From NCBI GenBank assembly GCA_037954235.1, contig JBBMOA010000021.1, forward strand, positions 3,557,001-3,621,000: DNA of 64,000 nt, in the 5' to 3' direction. The translations under genes and the position numbers were made by a program. This DNA comes from Aulostomus chinensis (Eukaryota; Chordata; Actinopteri; Syngnathiformes; Aulostomidae). Positions 51,341 through 63,300 of this stretch are shown here, piece after piece. The stretch's first letter is position 1; each line of letters opens with the position of its first letter. Under the pieces are notes generated by a model. That model saw nothing but the letters and a program-made list of their open reading frames with translations. It did no database searches and had not been told where the DNA came from.

Positions 51341-53145
51341 TGCAGGGGGGGGGGGGGATCATAAGTTTTAGTGGCACCTTGAGTTTCTACTGTATTTACA
51401 CAGCTTCCTCTCTACAGAAGCCAAATGCAATGAGGGACCACCGCTAACATTTCAGGTGCGCTCGCCTCCAGCTTTACCTCCAGAACAGAGCAGTTTGACC
51501 AATGACCATGAAAGAGAGACATGCGAGGAAATAAATCATGGACAATGTGGAACGTGTTCTTTATTTTCAAGGAAAGAATGTTGAGCCAATGAAGTAGAGA
51601 GGACGATGATTTGTAGGGGAAATATGAAGATTTTTCTCGAAGGGATGAAGCGTCCCGCTGCAGATGTAGAGAGGGAACCGGTTCTATATAGTGAATACAG
51701 GGGGAAGCCGTAGTGGGAGTCCTGACACACACACACACACACATATACTGTATATATATGCTTTGTCTTTGCAAAGACTTGGATGAATGACCTCCCATGA
51801 AGGCATTTTTAAGGTTTTTAAGCAGCCTCAATGCCCCCCGTTTGTGTGGTTGGGTCGGAGTGTTTTTACTTTATCTCACATCTGTTCTGCCCTCCATGCA
51901 TTTTGCAGAGTTAAAAAAAAAAAAAAAAAAAGCCGTCAACAAAAGCTGACATGTCCAATTGTCCGCCTCCGTTACTGTGCGTCCTACACCTGTCAATCCT
52001 ATAGGAAATGCGCTGTGGTGGGGTGTCTTGACACCCCTGCTGGTTGGTGTTAAGGCACTCCACACGTTTCAATACAAAGAAACAGAAAGACTGATATTTT
52101 ATCATAACATGATTCCTTCATCTCTTGACAATATATTATGGTCACTTTATGATTTAATTACGTTTTTTTGTTGTTGTTATTGTTTGTTTTTACAGCTTGA
52201 ACACTGGTCTGGTGTTTCTATGAAATAATTCCCAATTAATTCCCTCAGGACGATTATACGGACCTAAGCCTGAAACCCACTGGAGACACGTGCTACGCAT
52301 CATGCCGCTGGTGCGTGGCGAGGTCTTAAAGCGGCCTCTGTGTGGTGGGGTGGCCAGATCAAACTCGGCCTATGGGGAAACTCCTGTACGAATATTTTTC
52401 ATTCCGCACATTTTGTGAAACTCAAGAGGCTTTCCCCGAATAAAAGAACCCATTTTCTCACTGCTGTTTGTCCCGTTGCTGTCAAAAGTTTACAGACAGA
52501 ACCGGTGTCGGCATTGACTCGAGATGATTAACCTTCAAATGTCTGCGTACAAATTTGAGGAAAACAGCCGTTCTCGCGCGCTGCGGTCAAGCAGCGAAAC
52601 AACAGGATGTCTTGTCGTAATCACACCTCTGTTTTTCTCCTGTGACCTCTTGTTCTACACAGCTGAAACACTTTAGGACCTGATACAAAGTGGATTATGA
52701 GAACAGAAGGACACGTTAACCATCTGTCCCAGCACGGCGATAGCAGGGACTCATGACATCATTCCTGGCTGCGGTTAAACAATCAGACAACCCCTCTACC
52801 CATATTCTCCTCGCTCAGACCCGGACGGTGACACATCCACTGAGGTATTAGCTTCTATTCTGTGGTGTGCGAGATAAGATGGGATAAAGGAGATTAATGA
52901 CTCTGTTATTGTAAAAGCAGTGGAAAGTCTTGGTCACAGCGGGAACAATTACACCGCTGCTTAACCACCGTATGTCACTGACTCAACCAGCAAACCTCCT
53001 CCAAAGTGAATTAATGCGGAATTATTAACAATGTTTCATAAAAAAAACAAACACCCGCTCGTTCCTGCAGCTCTTGAATTCACATCGCTGAAGAATATCA
53101 GCGTGTAGGGGAAGTTTTTTTTCCACTTTTAAAATGTTTCTGCAG

Positions 53146-54060
53146 GTGGAAGTGGATCAGTTCTCACTTGAGCAAATTTGGTTGGGACTAATATCGCCTC
53201 TGCACCAGCTAGAACGCGCCCTGCAAGACAGGACCGGAAAAGTAAGTGGACCCAGAAGTCTGTAATTGTTCATTTTCTCCTGTGTCTGTGTGGGTTGCTG
53301 CCAGCTAATGGGCCCATGTGTGTGCCGCGTCAAACAGCAGCTGCCAAAGCCATGTCGTTTGATCCAGTCAGGAAAAGGCCTGAGGGATATTCCCCTGCAG
53401 GAGGTGGGCCTTAATGATGGTGGTCTGGACCGTGATCCCCACAGGTAAAAGCTATTATACAATCATTTCCCGTGGCATCTGATGTGTTGCGCACACAAGA
53501 AAAGAGAAGAAAACTTAAACGAAGCTTATAGATCATAAGCAGTCTGCAGTTTGTTTTTTTAACCTCTCAGTGGAATTGCTGCAGGCTGTAATGTTGCAGG
53601 GGATCTGCCAAAAGTGTCCTGTAGACTGACGGTTTGTAGGCAATAACTGTTACTGAATCCACTTCTTCAAATTGCTCTTCTTTTTTTTTTCCTCTTTTTT
53701 GCATTTAAATGTAGCCAAACTTGTTTCGACCTTCCAGGATTTCCTCTTCTCTTTGACCTGCGCGGCAACCTGCACTCGTCTTGTTACCACCTGAAAATCA
53801 TATCAAAACTCGGAATTGCTTCCAGCACCAGGGCGTTCGTCCTCCTCTGGGGAAACAGTCCGCTGGATCCAAATCCAAGCAACCTCAGAGTTTTAGTGGA
53901 AATAGTTTTACATAAGGCCTGGAAGGAGCATAATGTCTGGCAAACAGTAGCGTGGACTGATTGGGATTGTTTGGAAAAACATAACAAGTCGAATCCCGTA
54001 CCTGGCAACGCAGGAACACTTGTTAGGACAAAGAGCTCAGTTAAGATGGAGCGCCTTTAG
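53146..54060 (+). other. Candidate three-exon coding model, unrecognised
   Basis: Three consecutive segments have good splice signals and matching phases. Segment A is 53146-53241 (TTTCTGCAG| to AAAA|GTAAGT), 32 codons including QFSLEQIWLGLISPLHQLER. Segment B is 53305-53444 (GCTGCCAG| to CCACAG|GTAAAA), 46 codons plus 2 nt. Segment C begins at 53715 (AAATGTAG|) and stays open for 115 codons to a TAG at 54058-54060. The first intron would be only 63 nt. I recognise no domain or homologue, the start is not visible, and the codon bias in segment C is not clearly gene-like. Chance is a real alternative. Confidence 0.18.
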
Positions 54061-54414
54061 AGAAGCGCTTCATCTGAGGCCAGGGAGCCTCTGATGGAGA
54101 CTGATGATCTGCAGCCGAACATGAAGGTTGAGACCCTGATGCCTCCGTGCCAGCTGGTCCCGTGCTGCTGTCAGCTTAGGGAATTGTTGGAGGGTGAAAC
54201 TAGCAGTGAAATATCATGATGAACTGTCAGCTGCCAAGCTTTGAGTTTTTGGAGTTGCTGTGAGGGGAAACAGCGCCTAAGAATGAGGCCTCATGTCATA
54301 TTAGTAGGAAGTAAGAAATACTGCATTGCAGTTGTGTGCCTCTGCGATGTGAGCCTGTGACCTGGACCTTTGACCACTAAAATCTCCTCAGTTCATCCTT
54401 TTCTCTTCCACCTA

Positions 54415-54650
54415 TCCATTAAGGGTCGTGGGGGGATTGGTTGCTGGAGCCTATCCCAGCTGTCATTGGGCGAGAGGCGGGGTTCACCCTGGACGGGTCG
54501 CCAGTTCGTTGCAGGGCCATCAGGAGCAGTTAGGGGTTCAGTCTCTTGCTCAAGGATACTTCAACATGGTCACCGGGGGAAGTGGGGGTTGAACCAGCGA
54601 CCCGATGGTTGCTAGACAGCCACTCTACCTATGAGCTACGCCACCCCCAA
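54415..54650 (-). mobile_element. tRNA-like SINE, minus strand
   Basis: On the minus strand it starts GGGGGTGGCGTAGCTCATAG, an A-box-like tRNA start (54628-54645), then the B box GGTTCAACCCC (54585-54595). It continues with CCTTGAGCAAGAGACTGAAC and ends with the tail CTGGCGACCCGTCCAGGGTG and AGCTGGGATAGGCTCCAGC. The tail matches the 3' end of the SINE at 49906-50238, although the heads differ. Confidence 0.85.
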
Positions 54651-54655
54651 GCAAG

Positions 54656-57134
54656 GCATTCCTGAGATATCATGTCAACAAGAACGGGACAGACACCATG
54701 TACCTGTGAGGGGGCGGTGGCCTTGACCTTTGACCCGTGACATACTTTCAGGTCATCCTTGGGTGACGAGGATGTTCCACATTAAAGTGGAACAGATAAT
54801 AAACATGGAGGCTTAAAATCCGAACCAGGTCAGGAAAAAAACAAAACAAAATCCTGCTTTTCAAATTTGGAGGATTGATTAATGTTTTCTGATGTGATAA
54901 TTCACAGTACGCATTAATGAAAGCGCAGTTATTGCAGATGATTTTCCCTCCTGATGATCTCACGCTGCTGCAGTGTCATATATTGATTTACTGAGCGTGC
55001 AGAGACTCAGCTGCAGTGATGACAACTCTGACCCCGCAGTGACCTCTGCTGAGAATGAAATCTTTTGTCTGATCTTGTATGATACATCCAGCCTTTCTTG
55101 GCTGCCAGTGTTGAAAGCTGGAAACGTCTTCACCTGCTGCTTTAAAGAGACGGACAGGTGTGTCAGTCCAGGCTAGAGATCCTCGCTGAAAGACCGAGAT
55201 TCGTCATGGCCTAGACCTCACGGCCTCTCCTATAACGCACCATCAGATGCGTCCTTGAAGAGGGAGGTGGGGTAAAAAGGTTGCAGCAAGGTGGTGACAG
55301 TAGGCTGAATGGTGGTCAAGGATTGTAGTCCGTGTGACACACAAACACAAAGGAGTCAACAGTTGGCGGGAGAAGAGACGAGGCCTTTTTGTTTTGGATT
55401 GTTGGCCGGTGTCGTCATTGGGTGACCAGGTGTGTAATTCTACAGCTTTCCTCCACCCTAAACCTCTCACCACATTTTGGTGATTCAGGATTGCAAACTG
55501 CATTAACCTTGAATTCAGGCATTCCCCAGAAATGTGATGAATTGTTAGGACAGTCCCATCAAGCGCTCTCTGACAGGGGTTGAGGAAATGAGTCACGGAC
55601 GGCAACCCAGGCCCTGTTCAGACCCAGCGTTCAAGGGATGTTTTGGATTTATCAAAAGTCGAAACCTTCAGTAGTTGAGGTTGTGCAGCGCATCTTCCGT
55701 ACGGGGTGGAGAGCAGCACCGTGCTGCTGTGGACGAGTCCTCAGGGTGTATTTTATCCACTGAATCAACTCTCCCCCAACAAAATAATCAATACGCACGT
55801 GCTGATAGAACCTAATGAACAAAGCTTTTGTTCATTGCTATTAAAACGGTACACGTGCCACACCTTTCAACTGGGACGTACAGTTGCTTTCCTGCAAATC
55901 ACTGTGTGACATTTTTCCAGCGCTCAATGTAGATCCAGCAAGTGATCTCTTTCGTGAATGACCTCAGCTGGCGTCGCTGTTGATTATAAACCCTCCCGTT
56001 ATCCAAAAGAGCCTTAAAGTTTGTCTGGAGGGAAACTCTGACCCTATTGAACAGTAAAAGTTTCAGTATTGGAATAAGTCGGACGAGAAATTGGCCAAAA
56101 CACTGAGAGATTCCGTGCGGTTGCACAGGAGAGGAAGGGATGTCACTGTGTTCCATGAGGTAGAGGGTGTTGGTTGGTACTGGATCCAGCTGAAGTCACC
56201 TTGACGTCATCTCAGGAGGAAAGCAGAAATACGCTCGCTCGGAAAAAAGGAGTCGGAAGTTCACCGACTCTTTCTTATGTAAGTCTGTTTATAGTCAGCA
56301 CCAGCGCTCGCTCTTCTAAAATAATGTGGCCTCAAGTTGATGAATGAAATTGTGAAACTCGTTTATACGGGACACAAAAATGGTCCTCTCTGTAACGTGA
56401 CTCTCTTGTACATCTACTCTGATATTACTACAAGATTACTGCAAGCTTGTCATGTCCTTGCCCGTATGAGTGCTGGGTGGTGTCTCCTCCACTTGGGATG
56501 ATCGGGCCCCATCCTCCTCGGACCAAAGCCCCTCGGACTGTAAATAATCCCCGTGCAGTATTTCCATGCAGGCTGTGGGTGGACCACACTTTTGACCCTC
56601 AATCAATAGTCACATTTCCAGATGGAGAGCAGAATTTTAACGCTTCCCTCCTCCACTGAACCGTACTGTAGATGTACTCTCCTCTCATGTTGCAGAAGAT
56701 GGAGTAGCCATAGAGGAATAATGAATTATTTTGAGACCACCAGATGTAACTTGTTCTCTCTAGTTATTCTGAGATCATGAGCTAGCAGGGATTGCTAAAG
56801 TGTGTGCGCGAGATTAAAAAAATGTGATGGGGGTTTGGAGTGGTTTTTTTAAGAGGGAATTTCCCACACAATAAAGACGTGTTGATAAACATTTCCTTTG
56901 TAAAATTAAAATCAAAAGCTGACATATTAATTAGTAAATAAATGCAGGCTGTTCAAAATGCACCTCGTTTTAAGATGAAGTGTAGAAGAAGTTGTCTTCT
57001 ATGCCCTGCATGCAGCATCGTTGTGGTTTTTTCCACCAGAGGTGTGGGGAATTGGGGGTTGCGTCAACCTTGCGGGGATGCAGAAGGGGGCGCGCAGCCA
57101 GAAAAGTTTGGGAACCGCTGAGCTACGGCGTGTT
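54656..57134. other. Intergenic, no gene recognised
   Basis: Unique sequence with no motif-defined gene. Bases 56720-56800 carry fragments of the 40-bp minisatellite unit found at 45066-45275. Confidence 0.55.
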
Positions 57135-57330
57135 CCCTCAATGAAGTTATGTTGAGGCGAAGAGATTTAATGCATTCCCACAACTGGATTAATTTGAGTC
57201 TACAAATGTGCTTTGAGTAATGCGGGAACCGTGGTGCAACTTGTTGCTGAACAATGACTAAACTGAGGGGACAGGTTGGGCTCGTGGCCATGAATCGGCT
57301 AAATTGAGGGAAGGTTTTATATCTTATGGC
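57135..57330. repeat. Degenerate minisatellite related to 45066-45275
   Basis: Units such as AAACTGAGGGGACAGGTTGG with GCTCGTGGCCATGAATCGG, and TAAATTGAGGGAAGGTT, recur with the same order of words as the array at 45 kb. Confidence 0.65.
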
Positions 57331-60300
57331 ACCCCCCCCCCCCCCAATTGGGATGAAAAATGTAAGGAAAAGGTGCATCGAAGACATTTCTTAACTTCAA
57401 TCACCTTCCACCTTACATTTGTAAATTCCCCAACAGATGAACAGACACCTGCAAAGAATGTTGGTCGTCAGACAACTTTTTCACGCTGTTTCCGGGCAAA
57501 ATGGTTGGACGAAAATGGATCAACAGCCTTTTTGTTTTCTGCAAAAAGGAAAGAAAAAAAAAAAAAAAGGAGAAACGTCGGGGTATGTTGGATGTATGGC
57601 TGACAGATGACAGTGTGTGAGGAAACCCAGTGGATCGAATCCCAGGGAGTGAAATATGGCAGAGGCCGGCTCATGGCTTCAAGCCTGGCCACATCTGTGT
57701 TTACCCACTGTGTTTTCTTTAACATCAGTGAATTTTAGAGGAGGGGGCACTCAGACACACACACTCATGAATATGTACACACCAACCCATTGATTTAATT
57801 AACACGCAAACTGTCATTCTCTGAAGGTGTTTGTACTGCGTTTTACGACCATAATTGGAGTGTTAGGAGACCCTTCATGTGGTGTGAAGAATTGGTGTTG
57901 ATGCTTTTCGAGAGGTTATTTTACATAGACTTGAGTTTTGTGTTTGGATAGCATTTATCCAGCAGAACGAGAGTTAGCGGTAAGCACCGGGGTTCACTCT
58001 GGATAGGTCGCTCGCCAAAACATACAGTTTTAAATAAAAAAAGTCAGCTGGGGCATTAGATACCACCCGTCCCCCCTGAGTTCGTATGCTAGCGGCGCCA
58101 CTCCCTAAAAGCGCTAAAGCCTAAGTGCTTAAGTCATCAAACGTGGTAACAAACGCCTTCAAAAAGTGCCATTGCAAAATTACATACTCACTGTAATGAA
58201 TCTTTAAACAAGGCATCTTTTATGTGTGTGAGGGAGAAAGTCGGCTTGATAAATGATTGGAAAGAGGATCCATGTCTTCTAGATAGAGTCGGAGCAACTG
58301 TCAACTCACAAATCCAAGCACTCCATCGCTGTCTTTGACCTTTCACTTCATCCTTCAGGCCCAGGGGATGTTTATACTGTAACTGAAATTTCCTCAAGGC
58401 GTTACAAAGATGTTGCATTCATGTGTCGTGACCTTGTCCTTTTAACCTTTTGCCCATCAACAGCTTTGAGTCCCGAATGTTTGTTGCAAATCTGTGGAAA
58501 TTCCCTCCGGCTTTTCCAGAGATTTTGTGTTCACGGTGACGGGAAGAACAGAGGAAAACTCTGGGAGAAAAAAGGCCTTCGGCTACTGTAAACATACAAG
58601 TTGACGAACCTCAATTCTTCTTTCTGTTGGTGTGTGGGTGCAAGGTTTGGATGCTTCAACCACCTTTGAGGAGACCGGAGGTCGATCCTGAGCTGAAAGG
58701 TCTGGGACGGGGCCTTGTTGGGATGTCGTCTTGTGAAGCCCTGCTGCTCATTTCAGGCTTCTGCTCTCCGTAAGTTCTCCTCATCTTCCAACATCATCAC
58801 CAGCCAGTGGTGCTGAGGAAAAGTCCTGCAGCAACAACTCTTTTTTTTTGGCCTGTATTTACCTCCTCCTCCTCCTCCTCCTCCTCCCTGCTGGTTCTCT
58901 TGTATCCATTCTGGCACGCTTTTTTGCAGATGTGCTGTTTAATGAAGCCACTGAGCCCCCCGGGTCAAATTAAGAATGGAGCAATGGGCTGATCAGAAAA
59001 GAGGGAATGAAGAAGGAAAAAGGCCGTTCCAACCCTGGACACTCGGCTGTAGGTGGAACACTTAAAAGCTGAGTCAAACAACAACAGGCTTTTCCTAGTT
59101 TGTACCTCCATCCATGTTCCTGTTGGAGATCTTTCATGCTCAAAGCCTAAAATGACATAAATCGTACCCTTTACCTTCACTTTATCACATCGGAGCCAGA
59201 CTATGAGCCAGGTTCCTGAAAAAAAAAAAACACATATTCTGCGCGAGGTCTCCAAGAATAATGCTAAACCTTACATCTGTGAAAATTAATTTTACGCTCT
59301 TAAAAATATGTAAAAACATGACAATTTTAGTGGCGTGAATTGGACCGGGAGGGCAGACAGAGCTGGAATGCACTGCCTGCTCATTGAAACCAGCTGCTGC
59401 TCTCTAAAGATAATCATCTGCACTATACTGCTCTGAATCTGTGTCCCATACTTAGGCCAAATCCTCCCTAAATTCCTCCTTGGGTTTTTAATCTGGAGCC
59501 ACATTCACATATGCAGTTTAACCCTGAACTTATCGAGACATTAGCCAGGGAGGCGCTATGGGAGATGTAAATGTCTGAATAAGTTTGAACCAGACATTAA
59601 ACAAAGCTCCCCAAATTTAATGGCCAGTTGAACGGCGTGTGACCGGTGGCAGGTTAATGGCCGGAGGATTCACAGCTACCAAGCAGGCACGTCGATGACG
59701 CCGTCATCAAGTGAGCGGCGCAGAAATAAATGTGACAGGAGAGACGATGTAGGAGGGCGCAGGAAGAGCAACGGCATTCGAGCCGATTCTAAAAGGGATT
59801 CTAACTGTCGTTCATGTGAAAGGAACGTCTCCAGGGAACTTCTTCAAACTTGGCGCAAATGTCAAACGGAACAAGAACACAACAGAGGAATACCCTGTTT
59901 TTTTCTCTCTCTGGTGTCTTGAAATATAAGGACTGAAAACCGTGTTGCGTTCATCGTAGCTGCGGAAATATTTGGTGGTGTTAACATCAGAGTTCTTGAC
60001 CACAGTATGTTGTAAAAACATTTTACCAGTGCTTTTGAACTTAACTCTCTCAAAAGTTTCCTACTCATTGGGAGCCACTCATACAGGCATGGACTAGCTT
60101 CCAGTTGCCAGTATAACCATTTCAAGTGGGGCGTTTTGTGTCGGCATTGTCCCCCAGTGTCCTCAAAATCACAATGGTGTTTCTTTTCTGCATGAATTCT
60201 ACACCAGTGCACCAGTGGGGAAAAACTTTAATATGACCTTTGCTGTAGAAAATAACTCTTGGAACAGCGTAGTGTGTGTTTTGGGATGAAACGGTATCAA

Positions 60301-63300
60301 GTGTTCCAGTGGTAGAAGCTGAGTGGAAAGTGAATTGGAAATTGGCCTTTAATGCCAGGTTGTATCCACAAATACTGCAAGACACAAATGAGTCACATAG
60401 ATGATGCATCTAAAAATGATGGCGTGCTAATATTTAGCATCAGCTAATTATGGTTTGTCAGCACAACGGTTCTAAATATCTACATATGACAGCCTATAAA
60501 TAAACTACCGATTATTTGGAGCCCTCCTTTTTTCCTCCCGTCTATTCCCCCTCCTTCCAGCAGCTGCGGCGTAGCGCGAGATGAATGAACAATATCTGGC
60601 TTCTGCTGCTACTGAATCCTCTCCTGACGGAGGCCTCCAGACCGATTCCATTTAAAAACTCCTAACACACTGTGACAGTTCAAAAAATCATAATTGCCGC
60701 ACAGACTTCAGCCTTTTTAAACAATCAGTCCCATCCGTCACGTACCATTAAAAAAAAAACAGCAACAAAAAAAAACACGTGTTTGGACAGTAAACTTTTG
60801 GTACTTTACAGTAGAAAGTAGCAGCCAGGAACACCTGCAAGTACAGTCCCTTGGAGAACTTTGTCCACCTGCAAACACATTCCTATCGTAAGAAGACAGG
60901 AAACCTTGAACAAATTCATAGTCATCAGCCAAAATAATTTTCTTTTTTCCCTACTGTTTTTTTTTTTTTCAACGTGGACTGCTGGCTGGGTTTTCACTAT
61001 GGAAAGTTGCTGTGGATCCCTTGCCAGTAAAAGCATAAATTCGGCATCAAGTTCCACAAGTGCGTGTTCTTTCAGGTACCAGAGAGGGATGAATTCCACA
61101 TGTGCAACTGTAAGCAGGGTAGTTTAATTGAGATGCAGCTTGTGACAACTGTTTACTCCTTTGCGCTGCGCTGTTGTAATCTTGTGGAGGACAAAGGAAA
61201 ATAAACGTACTTTCACGCAAAGTTCTGTCAATCAAATTTTTGCAGACGTCGGCTCAGGTTTGGCTGTTCGCTACGATAGTCCAGCTATTCGCATTTGGAT
61301 TCTCACGTTGCGCTCCCTCTGCCTCTGAGCAACAAATAAAACACATCCACAAAAAACATGTTCTTGTTACAACTCTCCATTAGAATGAAATGAACAGAGA
61401 CCATTCTGTTATCGAGGCACGAATCACCGCAAACTATGAAAAGAAGAGCATCTGTTGGTCATTAAGGCAAGCTAGCATTAACAGCTAGCTAGCAGAGAGC
61501 GCTAGCACGATGAGGTTTTGGCTTCCCTGAAAACAAGTTTCAGTACATCTCGTGTTTAAGTACTGCAGGAACACGTGGGCCGGTGCTGAAGTTTGGAATG
61601 ATTTGGCATCACGGCACCATCAAGGGTGTTGAGTGCTGCTAGCATACCTGGCCACTCGCCATGCTAGCTGGGCATCGCCACCGGCTGAAACGGGGCCATC
61701 ATCGATGATGGTCTGCAGCAGAGAAGAGACTAGCCTTACATGGGTGAATCAAATTGAGGTTTGCTGCTGGCTCATATTTCTGTTGTGTTTAAACACAAGA
61801 TGTCAGAGATGTCCTGGGAGCAGGGGGCGGCTAGCTCAGCGTGCTGCGCTACTCTTTAGCAGATGGAACTGCTTAAAGCCCACAGTTTCAGATAAACCAA
61901 TGGAAAATTAAAGATTTAAACACCAACATTCTCACTTTAAAGATACCTAAAATGTACATTAACAGTACTGTGATTAGAAAGTAACACAACAGCAGCAGTA
62001 TTCTGCCAGTCTAAGCTTCCTCAACTTGAAGAATCGTAGTCACCCCAGGGTTTCCCCAACCACCAAGTTTCAAGGGGATACTTAAATCTTTCATGTATTT
62101 TCATTTTTAATGTTTTATAGCAGCTGTTTTATTTAGTTTGTGAGGGCGTAAATCCATTTCAGGCTCATCTCTCACTTTTCCTTGTAGCCCATGTCCCTGC
62201 CAATCACTCTGGGACTGAACAGTGGACCCCTCACTTGTTTTCAGTGGTCTGGCTCCCCCTTTGTCAACATTGTGTTTGGATTTCAGCTTTAAAAACACAA
62301 GCAGCAATACTTGTTTTTGGCTGTGTGACCCGAGACACACACACGCAGACTGTGGCTCGACCATCATCCTGCCCTCAAAGGCTCTGTGGTGACCTTTGAC
62401 CTCACAACACGCCCACATTGTTGGGAAGTGGCTTAGGATGCAGCTCACCACCTCAGCTTCCAGGCTCAGGGGGTTTGGAGTCCACATCAGTCGCGGGGGG
62501 GGGGGGGGGATTACGGAGGGAGAGAGACCAGATTCTTCTTCTAGCGTCTGATGTAAACCTGATTTAAAGTGTTTTACACGTTATAATGGTTGTAGATAAT
62601 TCGTACTTTTAATTTTAAGGTGATTAATTTGAAGCCGAATGCTATGAAGTAGCATCGTACACTTCCATTATGGAAAACGGCTTTCTTAGGCAAAGATTAG
62701 CACCTTAGCTTGTTTACGCCGTCTTAAATTAACATTTTGAATAACATTTATTTTATTTAATGTGGAGGATTGACAACCTCAAAAACATGATCCATTTACA
62801 TGTGCATCAGCCCAAGAGAAATTGAAGAATATGAAAGGGCACTTGCCCAATCCAAGGTCACATGACTACTCTCTATTGTTTATTGTCGCCTAGATACAGA
62901 GGGTGGGTCAGTTTACCCGCTGGCACATCTTACCCCAGTCTCCCCTTCTGACTGTAGAGTCTGTGTCCAGCTTATCAGGTTTTTGAGAGATTCAGTTGAT
63001 TGGTTGCTCTTATTGATGATTATTTTAGTATTTGTTTGTCAAAACATTGATTATGTTACTGAAGATATGATATATCTGGTCTCACAATATAAATGACAGC
63101 AGCTGTTGTTTGATCAAAATATCCAAATTCGTATCACGATCAAGTGGCAGGATCCCAAACGAAGCTGCCAAATTCCACTATTTTATCTGATAAAGAAAAA
63201 ATGGACTCATCTCAAGGCCAAATTTATGGAGATGTGAATTAAATAGGCTTCATATGATCTGTTTGAACGGTTGCTGAGGAACCATCTTGCTGACATCATC

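Larger units (their letters stand above)
50239..53145. other. Intergenic, microsatellite-rich
   Basis: CA arrays lie at about 50788-50806 and 51001-51067, a GT array at 51292-51336 and a CA/TA array at 51724-51760. A poly-A run sits at 51911-51931. The block 52680-53040 is unique and rich in GATA-like motifs. No gene is recognised before 53146. Confidence 0.55.

Noticed and set aside
44869..51760. Regularly spaced short repeats that might suggest a CRISPR array
   Set aside because: These are pure CA, GT and TA microsatellites without spacers, in a vertebrate genome.
52249..52310. Exon-like segment (CTCAG|GACGATTAT ... GCTG|GTGCGT) before the three-exon chain
   Set aside because: It leaves in phase 2, which does not fit the phase 0 entry of the segment at 53146; joining them produces a stop.
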